Positions 7,101 through 16,600 of a stretch of 33,197 bases of DNA are shown here, in pieces. A model generated the notes under the pieces. The model was given only the letters and a program-made list of their open reading frames with translations. It did no database searches and was not told where the DNA came from. A program made the position numbers and the translations under genes. The stretch lies in the NCBI GenBank assembly GCA_031272805.1, contig JAISTC010000092.1:1-33197 (forward strand). The letters run 5' to 3'. Origin of the DNA: Propionibacteriaceae bacterium (GTDB taxonomy: Bacteria > Actinomycetota > Actinomycetes > Propionibacteriales > Propionibacteriaceae). The number at the start of each line of letters is the position of its first letter. Position 1 is the first letter of the stretch.

Positions 7101-7159
7101 GGGGTCGGGCACGCTGGCTACGGAGCGAGGAACGAGCGACAGCCAGCGGGCCTGACACC
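7101..7159 (+). repeat. Family-1 hairpin repeat, copy 4
   Basis: 59 bp, GGGGTCGGGCAC to GCCTGACACC, core CGAGGAACGAG at 7126-7136. Its right flank (GTGGCCGGGGGTGTGAGTCT) matches that of copy 6 at 9819 until the palindrome at 7186 interrupts. Confidence 0.9.
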
Positions 7160-7185
7160 GTGGCCGGGGGTGTGAGTCTGCTGAG

Positions 7186-7218
7186 GTGTGACAAACGGAA
7201 CCGTCCCCAATGTCACAC
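7186..7218. repeat. 33-bp palindromic repeat, copy 1
   Basis: Starts GTGTGACAAACGG and ends AATGTCACAC; outer ends GTGTGAC/GTCACAC are inverted. Identical to the copy at 7434-7466. The central ACGGAACCGTCCCC resembles a motif I recall from intergenic repeats of unrelated bacteria (memory only). Confidence 0.8.
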
Positions 7219-7245
7219 GCGCGTCGCGCTGTCATCCCCGTTCCC

Positions 7246-7274
7246 TTGTCATCCCGGCGAAAGCCGGGATCTTT
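7246..7274 (+). repeat. GTCATCCCGGCGAAAGC hairpin repeat, copy 1
   Basis: TTGTCATCCCGGCGAAAGCC continuing to GGGATCTTT; ATCCCGGC/GCCGGGAT form the stem around a GAAA-type loop. Its translations contain PAKAGI and HPGESRDL, well-known spurious peptides of a widespread intergenic repeat. Confidence 0.8.
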
Positions 7275-7311
7275 CCTGCGACGGGGTCGTCTGGCGTGCC
7301 CCCTCAAACCG

Positions 7312-7339
7312 TTGTCATCCCGGCGAAAGCCGAGATCTT
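7312..7339 (+). repeat. GTCATCCCGGCGAAAGC hairpin repeat, copy 2
   Basis: Same element with one changed stem base (GCCGAGATCTT). It can pair with the inverted copy 3 at 7367-7395. Confidence 0.78.
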
Positions 7340-7366
7340 GGAACCGTGGTTCGTCCTGCCCGACGG

Positions 7367-7395
7367 AAAGATCCCGGCTTTCGCCAGGATGACAA
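7367..7395 (-). repeat. GTCATCCCGGCGAAAGC hairpin repeat, copy 3 (inverted)
   Basis: AAAGATCCCGGCTTTCGCC continuing to GGATGACAA is the reverse complement of copies 1 and 2 with one substitution. Confidence 0.78.
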
Positions 7396-7433
7396 GGCAG
7401 TTCGGCAAGACCGTCGGCGATGTCACACGCACG

Positions 7434-7466
7434 GTGTGACAAACGGAACCGTCCCCAATGTCACAC
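7434..7466. repeat. 33-bp palindromic repeat, copy 2
   Basis: Identical in sequence and orientation to 7186-7218, so the hairpin trio between them is bracketed by perfect direct repeats. Immediately before it, TGTCACAC-GCACG-GTGTGACA (7421-7441) is itself palindromic. Confidence 0.8.
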
Positions 7467-7551
7467 CAATGTCCGGTGGCCGATCCCGTGGCCGCGTGAC
7501 GCCGTGGCCGCGGGGCGTCTGTGGTGTGGGGGCAACAACTGGGCAACACCT

Positions 7552-7590
7552 TGTGTATAACTCAGATTGTTGAAGAAGTTCTGTGCATAA
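7552..7590 (+). other. Two DnaA-box-like 9-mers
   Basis: TGTGTATAA (7552-7560) and TGTGCATAA (7582-7590) both fit the complement of TTWTNCACA and lie 30 bp apart in the same orientation, about 65-100 bases before the Rpn gene. They may be chance or part of the Rpn promoter. Confidence 0.3.
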
Positions 7591-7654
7591 CCCGATTTCG
7601 GGGTGGCGGGTGTGGCAGCGTTGATGTCCTTACCCCCTGTGGAAGGACTGTCCG

Positions 7655-8647
7655 ATGGTCGACCGCAAACCGCCTCCCAGGCGCACCTTTCTGTTGTTCA
7701 ACGCGTTGTTCGCCCGGTTGATCGAACTGTCCGATCCGGCCCTCGTGACGTTCGTGAACGCGTTGTTCGGCACCGGTTATCCGGCTGACACGCGGGTGGA
7801 GCGGCTGTCGACCAGCCAGCATGATGGGCGTCGGCCGCGTTACCCGGACTTGGTGCTGCAACTGGGCGGTACCGGCTATCACATCGAAGCGCAGACGGGG
7901 CGTGACGGGTTGATGGCGATCCGGGTGTTCTCGTATGGCTACCAGGAGGCGATCCGGAGCCGTGTGAAGGCGGGGCTGGTCACGACCGTCCGGTTCCCGC
8001 AGGCCCGTGTTGTGTATTTGGAGGGGCGGACTCGGGCGCCGGAGCTCGAGACTCTGCGGTTGGTGTTCCCCGACGGGAGCACGCACGATTACCATCTCCC
8101 GTCGGTCGCCGTGGCGCGTCATGATCCGGCTGAGTTGGATCGGTTGGGGTTGGCTGCGTTGTTGCCGTTTGTGCCGATGCGGTTGCGGCATCAGGCGGAC
8201 CACACCGACCACGAGCACCGTGTCGAGGTGGCGGCTCGGCTGGTTGACGTTCAGCGGGACATTATCGCTGCATTCCAGGCGGCGACGGCCGCCGGTAGAC
8301 TGTCTGCATCGGACCGGCAGTTGTTGGTCGTCTTGGCCGACGAGTTGGTCTTCCAGGTCTTCGAGGATCGGTACGAGGAGTTCAAGGAGGCGAACGAGAT
8401 GGCGCCATTGGTCAAGACTAGGGTCGAGCGAGCCCGCGACGAAGCCCTCGAAGAAGGCCTTGAACGAGGCCGCGAGGAAGGCCTGGAACAAGGCCTGGAA
8501 CAAGGCCTGGAACAGGGTCGTGCGGCGGAGCGGGAGGCGATCGCGCGGGCGATGATCGCGGGCGGTTTGGCTGATGACGATATCGCCCGGTACAGCCATC
8601 TGTCGGCGGAGCGTATTGCCGTCCTGCGCGCGGAGGCCGTGCGCTAG
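7655..8647 (+). CDS. Rpn family PD-(D/E)XK nuclease / putative transposase
   Basis: 330 residues; GAAGGA lies 7 bases before the ATG. The N-terminal half has the Rpn/PDDEXK layout: LFNALFARLIELSDPALVTF at the start, then RYPDLVLQLGGTGYHIEAQT with Asp65 and Glu78-x-Gln80 as the expected catalytic residues, followed by MAIRVFSYGYQEAI. Residues about 200-255 are helical. The tail carries a Glu/Gly repeat (EEGLERGREEGLEQGLEQG, about 265-290) encoded by near-perfect tandem copies of GGCCTGGAACAA, a feature common in Rpn proteins. Rpn nucleases of Escherichia coli cut DNA and promote RecA-independent recombination; action here is inferred. It converges on the RAYT gene. Confidence 0.85.
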   Translation: MVDRKPPPRRTFLLFNALFARLIELSDPALVTFVNALFGTGYPADTRVERLSTSQHDGRRPRYPDLVLQLGGTGYHIEAQTGRDGLMAIRVFSYGYQEAIRSRVKAGLVTTVRFPQARVVYLEGRTRAPELETLRLVFPDGSTHDYHLPSVAVARHDPAELDRLGLAALLPFVPMRLRHQADHTDHEHRVEVAARLVDVQRDIIAAFQAATAAGRLSASDRQLLVVLADELVFQVFEDRYEEFKEANEMAPLVKTRVERARDEALEEGLERGREEGLEQGLEQGLEQGRAAEREAIARAMIAGGLADDDIARYSHLSAERIAVLRAEAVR

Positions 8648-8709
8648 GCGCCGGGTTTTCTTGTCGGTTTGAGCGGTTCGTTGACGCTCACGGCTGGCTG
8701 TTCATGCTT

Positions 8710-8920
8710 GGCCGTCACGTTGTTGGATGGGCCCGCGTTGACGAGGGCCCCCTTGTGGGGCCCGAGGAGACGCAACTGTGTTTCCTCTCTTTGGCCTTGG
8801 TCTGGGGTGGGGATTGTTTCCCGTGGCGGCCGCGGTGTCGGGCCCCGTGGCTGTCGCTCGTTCCTCGCTCCGTAGCCACGGTGCCCGACCCCACGGCCGC
8901 GGGCCCCACGGCCGCGGGCC
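8710..8920 (+). repeat. Long direct repeat flanking RAYT, left copy
   Basis: Begins GGCCGTCACGTTGTTGGATG and continues through GGGCCCGCGTTGACGAGGGC, GGTGGGGATTGTTTCCC, GGCGGCCGCGG and a 59-bp element. Near-identical to 10046-10257 in the same orientation. Confidence 0.85.
8834..8892 (-). repeat. Family-1 hairpin repeat, copy 5
   Basis: 59 bp, GGTGTCGGGCC to GTGCCCGACCCC, core on the minus strand (CTCGTTCCTCG at 8857-8867). Confidence 0.9.
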
Positions 8921-8936
8921 CCACGGCCGCGGGCCG
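8889..8936. repeat. 17-bp tandem array beside family-1 copy 5
   Basis: Three tandem copies of CCCCACGGCCGCGGGCC directly abut the GGGGTCGGG end of the element (read on the minus strand). Confidence 0.85.
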
Positions 8937-8951
8937 CGTGACGTTGGGGCG

Positions 8952-9704
8952 CTAGGTTGGGCGTAACCAGCGGGTCACGATGCCGCGGGGCACGCCGGTG
9001 ATCCGCGCGATCTGGCGCTGGGTGGCACCGCGGGCCGCGAGGGCGGCCACGGCGGTCTTCTGGTCGGCGGTGGGCAGCGCGTGGAATGAGGCGGGGGTAC
9101 CGGTCCCGGTGAGATCCCGCAGCCAGGCCTCAGCCTCGGCGTCCTGGGGCCCCCGAACCCCGCCGGGCTCCGGGACGGGCGGAGCCACGGGGTGATCCTC
9201 ACGCTCCGTGATCGCGGCCAGCGGCGCGTAGCCGGCGAGCACGTCCGTGTCGACCAGACCCGGGGCTTGGCCCAGCAGGGACCGGCTGCTCCACGGGTAG
9301 GCCGCGGTGCTCGTGACCAGTCCAGCTTCGACCGGGTTGCGGTGGATGTAGGCGACGACGGCGGCGAAGTAGGCGTCGGTGGGGACCAGTTGGGAGCGGA
9401 AACGGCCGTCGAACAGGGGGCCGACTCGGTCGTACTTGGCGTTGAACCATTGGGCGTACTCGCCGGCGGCGCGGCGCATGAAGTCGGAGATGGGTTGGCC
9501 GCGCTGCTGGAGGAGGAGGTGGACGTGGTCGTCCATGAGGCAGAAGGCCAGGAGGGCGACGTGCGTCGCGGCCTTCGCGCGCGCGACGAGCTCGAGGAAC
9601 CGCCGGCGGTCCGCGTCGTCGTAGAACAGGGGGTGGCGGTCCAGGCCGCGGCACGTGACGTGGTAGATGCCGCTGGCGCCGAGTTGGCGTGGGGGGCGGG
9701 CCAT
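8952..9704 (-). CDS. REP-associated tyrosine transposase (RAYT, Y1_Tnp/IS200-like HUH fold)
   Basis: 250 residues from the ATG at 9704, with GAGGA upstream. The frame is open further upstream but that part is translated repeat. Motifs: SGIYHVTCRGLDRHPLFYDD near the N-terminus, FCLMDDHVHLLLQ with the HUH pair His60-x-His62, Tyr83 in AGEYAQWFNAKYDRVGPLFD as the candidate nucleophile, GRFRS, then YIHRNPVEAGLV and YPWSSRSLLG. The last 40 residues (AALAARGATQRQIARITGVP and WLRP) look like a helix-turn-helix. RAYTs nick single-stranded REP hairpins at their foot; they are single-copy domesticated relatives of IS200/IS605 transposases. Family-1 hairpins lie on both sides, as is usual for RAYTs and their cognate REPs. 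Confidence 0.9.
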   Translation of the reverse strand: MARPPRQLGASGIYHVTCRGLDRHPLFYDDADRRRFLELVARAKAATHVALLAFCLMDDHVHLLLQQRGQPISDFMRRAAGEYAQWFNAKYDRVGPLFDGRFRSQLVPTDAYFAAVVAYIHRNPVEAGLVTSTAAYPWSSRSLLGQAPGLVDTDVLAGYAPLAAITEREDHPVAPPVPEPGGVRGPQDAEAEAWLRDLTGTGTPASFHALPTADQKTAVAALAARGATQRQIARITGVPRGIVTRWLRPT

Positions 9705-9779
9705 AGGGAGTCCTCGGAGGTTGGGGGAGAGATGTCCCATTGTGGGCGCAGCGTCACGCCGTGGGCAAGTCGAGCGAGG

Positions 9780-9818
9780 CCATGGGGTCGGGCAAGCCAT
9801 GGGGTCGGGCGAGGCCAT
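9780..9818 (+). repeat. Tandem 17-18-bp units abutting family-1 copy 6
   Basis: CCATGGGGTCGGGCAAG and CCATGGGGTCGGGCGAGG precede the complete element, as at 7063. Confidence 0.85.
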
Positions 9819-9877
9819 GGGGTCGGGCACGCTGGCTACGGAGCGAGGAACGAGCGACAGCCAGCGGGCCTGACACC
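9819..9877 (+). repeat. Family-1 hairpin repeat, copy 6
   Basis: 59 bp, core at 9844-9854. Paired with minus copy 7 at 9938, 60 bases apart. Confidence 0.9.
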
Positions 9878-9937
9878 GTGGCCGGGGGTGTGAGTCTGTT
9901 GTGGTCAGGGGTGGGGATTGTTTCCCATGGCGGCCGC

Positions 9938-9996
9938 GGTGTCGGGCCCCGTGGCTGTCGCTCGTGCCTCGCTCCGTAGCCACGGTGCCCGACCCC
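9938..9996 (-). repeat. Family-1 hairpin repeat, copy 7
   Basis: 59 bp with one core change (CTCGTGCCTCG). Followed by CGACCCCGTGG-type half units to about 10030. Confidence 0.88.
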
Positions 9997-10045
9997 GTGG
10001 CCGCGGGTCTCGCGGTGCCCGACCCCGTGGCGGGGAGGTGATAGT

Positions 10046-10257
10046 GGCCGTCACGTTGTTGGATGGGCCCGCGTTGACGAGGGCCCCCTGGTGGGGCCCG
10101 AGGAGACGCAACTGTGTGTCTCTTCTTTGGCCCTGGGCGGGGGTGGGGATTGTTTCCCATGGCGGCCGCGGTGTCGGGCCCCGTGGCTGTCGCTCGTTCC
10201 TCGCTCCGTAGCCACGGTGCCCGACCCCACGGCCGCGGGCCCTACGGCCGCGGGCGC
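10046..10257 (+). repeat. Long direct repeat flanking RAYT, right copy
   Basis: Same order of blocks as 8710-8920, with small changes (for example CCCTGGTGGGG for CCCTTGTGGGG). The RAYT gene lies between the two copies. Confidence 0.85.
10170..10228 (-). repeat. Family-1 hairpin repeat, copy 8
   Basis: 59 bp, core CTCGTTCCTCG at 10193-10203; followed by ACGGCCGCGGGC tandem half units to about 10260. Confidence 0.9.
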
Positions 10258-10492
10258 CGCGGTGGCCGACCCTGTGGCCGCGGGGTCTAGGGCCGTGGGG
10301 CCTGTGGGTTTGTGGGGTGTGAAATGATTCATGATTGTGGTGTGGGGGTGTGGGGTTTTTTACTGGTGTGGGGGATTGCACACGGGTGGGGTTGTGGGGT
10401 TGGTCACAAATGGTGGGGGTTGATCTGATCTTGATGTTTGTTGGGGCTTGTCAGGGGCGGGTTGTTGAAACCTTGGGGGGCGTTCAGGTGAC

Positions 10493-10520
10493 TTGAGTCT
10501 CATCTTTCGGCGGGTACCTT
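10493..10520 (+). promoter_or_regulatory. Candidate promoter of the giant surface protein
   Basis: TTGAGT (10493-10498), 16 bases, TACCTT (10515-10520). It is the best spaced pair in the 120 bases before the gene, but the -10 is weak. It would give a leader of about 85 nt. Confidence 0.35.
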
Positions 10521-10597
10521 CGATGGTTGAGTGCGCGGGGTAAGGGTGTCTCATCGCTGACCCCTCGGGCTTAACGAGTTCTCCTCAAGAATCGATG

Positions 10598-10604
10598 AAG
10601 GTGA
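10598..10604 (+). promoter_or_regulatory. Ribosome site deciding the start of the giant gene
   Basis: AAGGTGA lies 8-9 bases before the ATG at 10613, while nothing similar precedes the ATG at 10595. Confidence 0.6.
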
Positions 10605-10612
10605 CATTTTTC

Positions 10613-13600
10613 ATGCCGTGGCTTTCTTCTGCCAGTTCCACCTCTCCTACCGGCGCACCGCCGCAGCGCCGCTTCCGCAAGGCCCTGGCCTGGGTGGCCG
10701 CCCTGGCTGTTGCAGTCAGCGGCGTGACGCTGGCGCAGGAGACCGCGAGCGCCCCCGACGCTGCGGCCTGGAGCCTGAACGGCAACGGCGAGACCAACTG
10801 GGCCGCCCTGGGCGGCAAGTTCAGCCGGAACGTGCTGTACGGCACGCAGACCCAGGACGCTGTGAGCGGGAGCGTTTGGGGCGTCAAGGAGCCGTGGCAG
10901 GAGACCACCCAGTGGCCTGCCGACATCCGCTGGATCACGGGGAATGACAACACGGGCACTGGCCCGACGAGGGCTAACACCATTGCCGTGGGTCCGAACC
11001 CTGACAAGGACGGAGAACTGTCCCTCTTCAGCTGGAACGCGTACCCCAACAGTCGGCTCTACCGGACCGACTCCGACGGGACGGAGACCGATTACGGGGA
11101 ACTTCTCCATACGGCGGTGTTGGGCTGGAATAACCCGTACCTATGGGGCGGCGAGATGAACCAGAAGACGGGCCAGCTCTACGTCACGTCGAACTACACC
11201 GACAACCTGACGTGTGGCGATGGCAGCACCGCGGCGAGCAAGAACAGCACGGGCGGCAGCCTGAAGCTGGCCATCGTCAATATCGGGAAGAGCACCGACA
11301 AGACCAAGCTGTCGCTGGCCGCGTCGAGCGCTAGCGCGCCCACCGTTCGGCCCGGCGCGGACACCGTCTGCCGCACCGAGCGGCTCGTGAGCAAGGCCCT
11401 GGGCAAGGAGAACAATTTCACGACGTGGGACGTTGCCCCAGACATGGCCATCGACGCCGAGGGCAACCTCTATCTTTGGACGACCGCCAACGGCAACAAG
11501 ATCCACTACCTCATCAAGGTCGAACCGCCGCGCGAGGACGGCAAGGTCACGTCGGGCACCTGGTACTACACTCCGGTCCTGCGCTTCGACGGGACGGACG
11601 CCAAGAACTTCACCGATCCGAGCCTGGCCGGAAGTTTCCCCACCGCCCAGAACTTCGGCGGCATGGCCTTCCTCAACGGCGAGCTCTACCTGGCCACGTG
11701 GACGGGCGGCTACCAGGTCTGGCGGGTCAACCCGTTGACCGGGAAGGCCACGCGCCTCATGTCCGAAACGGAGGGCCGCTACCGCGTGCTTGACCTCGCC
11801 GGCGCGCAGATGGCCCCGGTCATCACGGGCAAGCTGTACATCGACGCCGACGGCGACGGCGCACTCTCCGACGACGAGAAGGCCGCGCCCGGCGTCCCGA
11901 ACGCGACCGTCGAGTTCTACCGCGCGTCCGACAACCAACTCCTGGGCTCGCAGACGACCAACCTGTCCGGCGAATACTCTGCCCTCCTGCCGCTGTCCGA
12001 TGGCACTGTCTACGTCCGCGTCAAGCAGCCCCAGATCGACGGGGTCAACGCCATGCAGACCTGGGCCGGCTACTGGAAGGGCAACGACGCGAAGGTGACC
12101 GATACGACCGGCCACAACGAGGTCAAGCCGGTCTGCGTGGCCGGCGGCTCCGACCACCAAGAGGTCGACCACGACACCGAATGCTACGGCGCGCTCCAGA
12201 GCGGCGTCGATCCGGACAGCGTGACGGATGCGGAGACCGAGGCGCTGTTCGTGTCCAAGGTCGTGATGCACACGGACATGGAAGTGCCGCACGCCGACTT
12301 CGCCTTTACCGTCAACGGCTCCTTCGGCGACGGCCCCACCTCCAAGGCGGCCGACGGCGGCCCGCAGCACATCAACCTGGCCAAGGACGAGCACGTCTGG
12401 CTTGGTACCACGCTCGGCGCCAACACGGACGGGACGAACAACGCCACGGCCGGCGATCACGACAGCGACGACGGCGTCTTCCTCCAGTTGGCGGACGGCT
12501 CGCTCGTGACCCTGCAGGGCCAGGTGTTCTCCGCCGGCCGCACGTACCCGGTCGTGGCCCACGTCACGGCTGACTCGAGCGATGTGCTGACCCGGGCGCA
12601 GATCGTGGGCTACTACCAGCCGGGCGTGACCGCGGGCTGGCGCGACGCCCAGGGCGGCATCGCGTCGGATGTCCAGGCGATCTTCGAGCAGTCGCCGCTG
12701 CAGAACGCCACGGCGACGACGCCCGCCACGGCCGAACTACTCGGCCAGATCGCGGCGCCCGCGGGCGTGAGCGGGGTCAAGGCCGGTCGCTTCCGCGCGT
12801 CCACGACGACGAGCGGCCAGTCCCTCGGCCCGGACAACGCCGACGGCCACTACGCGGCCAACGCGGCCAACCCCGGCCTCACGTGGGTGACGGACGGCGA
12901 GACCGAGGACTACGCCGTGTACACGGGCGGCGCGCAGGTTCGCATCGGCCTCCACGCGAACGGCGGCAAGACCCAGCCGACCCTCGGCTTCAAGGTAGGC
13001 AACGTGTCGAAGGACGCGCCGTCGTCCCAGACCGACGCGGTCACGGGCCAGAACGGCGTCACGGTCGTGTCGCCGCAGGCGCACCTGGTCGACAGTACGG
13101 CCAAGGCCACCACCATCACGATGGACAACCCCGCCGCCACGGGCTTCGAGTTCACCGGCGCCACCTGTAGCGACGTCCTGAGCGGCCAGTCGGTCCAAGC
13201 CGATCTCAGCACGAGCAGCAGCGGTCAGCCCGTGGTCACGATCCCGGCGGGTCAGCTCGCGGACGACCACAACGACGTCCTCTGCACGTTCACCGTCCAG
13301 AAGCCGGCCGACGCGGCCCTGTCCACGCTGACGCTGACCCCGACTGACGGCACGGCCGACGTCGGCGAGTTGATCACGCTGACCGTCACGGCCCAGGCCA
13401 GCGAGGGCGGCGAGACCGTCCTCGTGCCCGGCACGGTCGTGACGTTCACGAAGGCCCAAGGCCTGACGCTGTCGGCCGACTCCTGCGTGACCGGCCAGGA
13501 CGGCACGTGCTCCGTCACCGTGACATCACAGACCGCCGGCACGTACACGAATGGCATCGGCGCGTCCATCAAGGGCGACAAGGTCGGCGTCGGCTCGCCC

Positions 13601-16600
13601 GCGACCGTCACGTTCCAGGATCCGACGCCGGATCCGGACAAGACGACGCTGGAGATCCACAATCCCGGCACGGTCGGCGAGCCGCTGCCGCTGACCATCC
13701 ATCTCCGCGATGGGGCCAACCGCCCGCTGTCCGGCCTGGCCAAGGAGGCGTTCACGGTCTCCGGCCAGTCCCAAGCCGACAGCTTCAAGTTCCTCGCCAC
13801 AACGGACGTGGCGGAAGACCCGCAGCACCCCGGCGACTACGTCGTCAACCTGACCGCGGACCTGGCCGGGACGTACCTCGTCTCCGTCACGGTGGAGCCG
13901 TGGAGCCAGCCGAAGACGGTCCAGGCGACGTTCAACCCCGGCGCCCCGGACGCGAGCCAGTCCTCCATGACCGTGGACCGCGACGAGCAGACGGTCGGTC
14001 AAGACATCATGGTCACCCTCCACGTCCGCGACAAGAACGGCTATCCGGTCACGGGCCTGGAGCGGGCCGGCGTGCGCGGCAACGGCTACGAGGGTGACTA
14101 CCACATCACCGCCACGCTGACGTCCGACGCATCGGTCTGGCAGTACGTCCTCTACCGCCAGCCCGTCGACGGCTACCCCGGCGACTACCGCGCCACTCTC
14201 AACACCACGGTCGCGGGCACGTACCACCTCGTCGGCTATGTCCACGGCGTCCCCGACGTCGAGATCGACGGCCCCGAGGTCACGTTCACCACCGGCGGCT
14301 ACTGCACGTCCGGCGCGAACTGCGGTACGGCCGTCGGCCAGATCGACCCCAACGACGCCGACAATGACGGTGTCGCCGAGGACAAGGCTGTCGTCCACGT
14401 GACGGACCAGTTCGGCAACCCGAAGCAGGGCGTCATGGTCGGCTCCACCGGCCTCTACACGGGCAACGCGCCCGCCAGCAACACTGTCGTCCAGACCGTC
14501 GAGACCGACGAATTCGGCAACGCCACGCTGGCGTGGGTCTCGACGCAGCCCGGCACGTTCAGCGCCGACCTCTACCTGGACGGCGCCAAGTGGCAGACGC
14601 TCGGCGACATCCGCTTCCAGACGACCGGGGCGAACGCCCAGCAGAGCCTCTTGACCGTCCGGACCCCGGCCGGCCGTGACGTGGTGGACCCGGCCGGCGA
14701 CGGCACCCCGGCGACGACGATCGGCGTGGGCGAGTTCTACACGGCCACGGCGACGGTCAGGGACGGCACGAGCAACCTGCTCCAGGGCGTGACGGTGTCG
14801 TTCAGCGCGGGCGGCGGCCAGTTGTCCGCCGCCACCTGCGTGACCGGTCAGGACGGCACCTGCCAGGTGACGGTGACGGCGACCAAGCCCGGCAAGGTCC
14901 TGTTGTACGCCAAGGTCACCCAGGGCAGCGTGGCCAAGTCGATCGCGAAGAGCCCGGCCACCCTCGGCTTCGCGGCGGGCGACGTCTGCGTCCAGAACTG
15001 CTCGGGCCAGGACGCCCAGCACAAGACCCACGTCGCCGTCACGCAGAAGACGGCCACGGCCGACGGCCAGGACCTGGTCGAGGCGACGCTGTACACCTAT
15101 GACACGTACGGCAACCCCGTGGCGGCCGCCTGGACGACCACGCCCGGGACCAACCTGACCGCTGTCGCCACCGCCGGGACGACCGACGCGACGACCGGTC
15201 AGAGCGTCCTGCAGTACAAGACGACCTACTCCGGGACCCGCCAGGCGAGTGTCCAGGTCAACGGTCAGACGGTGACCGGCTCGCCGGTCGAGTTCGAGTT
15301 CGGCGTCGGCCACGCCAGCCAGGTCACGCTGACCGCCGACCCGGCCACCGCCGTCCCGGTCGACGCGGCCGATCCGACGTTCACACTGACGGCGACCGCG
15401 ACTGACGCGGCGGGCGCCAAGGTCCCCGGCACGGCCGTAGAGTTCGCGGCGGTCGATGTCCTCGACCCCAGCAACAGCCTGACGTTCGTCGGCGGCAAGA
15501 ACACGTGCATGACCGGCAACGACGGCACGTGCTCCGTCCAGGTCACGACGACCGTCCCCGGCACCTACCAGGCCGGCGCGACGTTCGCGGGCGACCAGGC
15601 GGCCAGCGGCACGCCCAAGCTCCAGTTCACGGCCGGCGGCGTCTGCACGGACGACTGCCAGCCGGGCCATCAGACCACGGTGACGATGACCACGAACGGC
15701 GCCAAGCCGGACGGCACGGCGTCCGACGAGGCCCAGGTCCAGGCGTATGACAAGTTCGGCAACCCCGTGTCCGGCCTCGTGGTCTCGGCCCAGCAGAACG
15801 GCGGCCACGAGATTACGGTCCAGCCGATCGCGCCGACCAATGTCTACGGCCAGACGGTCATCCGGTTCACGTCCACGCAGGGCGGCGCCTTCCCCGTCGA
15901 CGTCCTGGTCGGCAGCGCCAAGCCCCAGGGCTCGCCGCTGACGGTCAGCTTCGGCGACGGGCTGGCCGACGCCGCCCGGTCGCAGCTCGTGGTGACGCCG
16001 ACGACGGCCCTGCCCGTCGGCACGGGCCCGGCCTCGACCTTCACGGCGACGGCCACGGTCCACGACGTCAACGACAAGCCGGTCAAGGGCGAGATCGTCC
16101 AGTTCGCGCTCGCCCCGTCCGGCCCGGCCGCCAGTGCGACCTGGTGCCAGACCCAGGACGACGGCACGTGCCAGGTCACGCTGACCGCGACCCAGGCCGG
16201 CACGTACACCGTGACCGCGACCATCCACGGCACGGCGGACACGATCGGCACGGCCGACCTCCGCTGGACGGCGGGCACGGTCTGCGCGGCCGCTGATTGC
16301 GCCCAGCCGGGCGTCGACGCGGCCCACCGGACCCACGTCCAGATGACCACCAACAACCAGGTGGCCGACGGTCAGCAGCAGGACATCGCCACGGTCTACG
16401 CCTTCGACGCCTACGGCAACCCGGTGGCGAACGTCGCGTTCTCGGTCGCGGCCAAGGACGCCACGGACGACCAGTTCACGGTCGTGACGGATTCGGGCCA
16501 GACCAGCGCCCAGAACCCCGGCTACGGCCAGGCGACGGCCGCGTTCACGGCCACGGGCGCGGGTCAGCACAGCGCGATCGTCACGATCGACGGCCACGAC

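Larger units (their letters stand above)
7044..7654. other. Repeat-filled intergenic region
   Basis: About 610 bases with no credible gene. In order it holds 17-18-bp tandem half-elements and a 59-bp family-1 copy (7063-7159), two 33-bp palindromes, three copies of a hairpin related to GTCATCCCGGCGAAAGC, and a pair of DnaA-box-like 9-mers before the Rpn gene. Confidence 0.75.
8648..8951. other. Convergent intergenic region, repeat-filled
   Basis: 304 bases between the Rpn and RAYT stop codons. It holds the left copy of a roughly 211-bp direct repeat, family-1 copy 5 and its 17-bp tandem tail. No gene seen. Confidence 0.75.
9705..10612. other. Long intergenic region before the giant gene
   Basis: About 900 bases without a credible gene. 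The first 550 bases are family-1 repeats, tandem arms and the right long direct repeat. From about 10285 to 10480 the plus strand is G/T-rich. A promoter candidate and the ribosome site of the giant gene follow. Confidence 0.75.

Noticed and set aside
7188-7573. Small frames encoding PAKAGI or HPGESRDL peptides
   Set aside because: These are well-known spurious translations of an intergenic hairpin repeat.
8889-8936. Possible CRISPR-like array
   Set aside because: The 17-bp units are directly adjacent with no variable spacers, and no cas genes are present.
9705-10160. N-terminal extension of the RAYT frame to 10160
   Set aside because: The extension is translated family-1 repeats; the family starts near MARPPRQLGASGIYHV.
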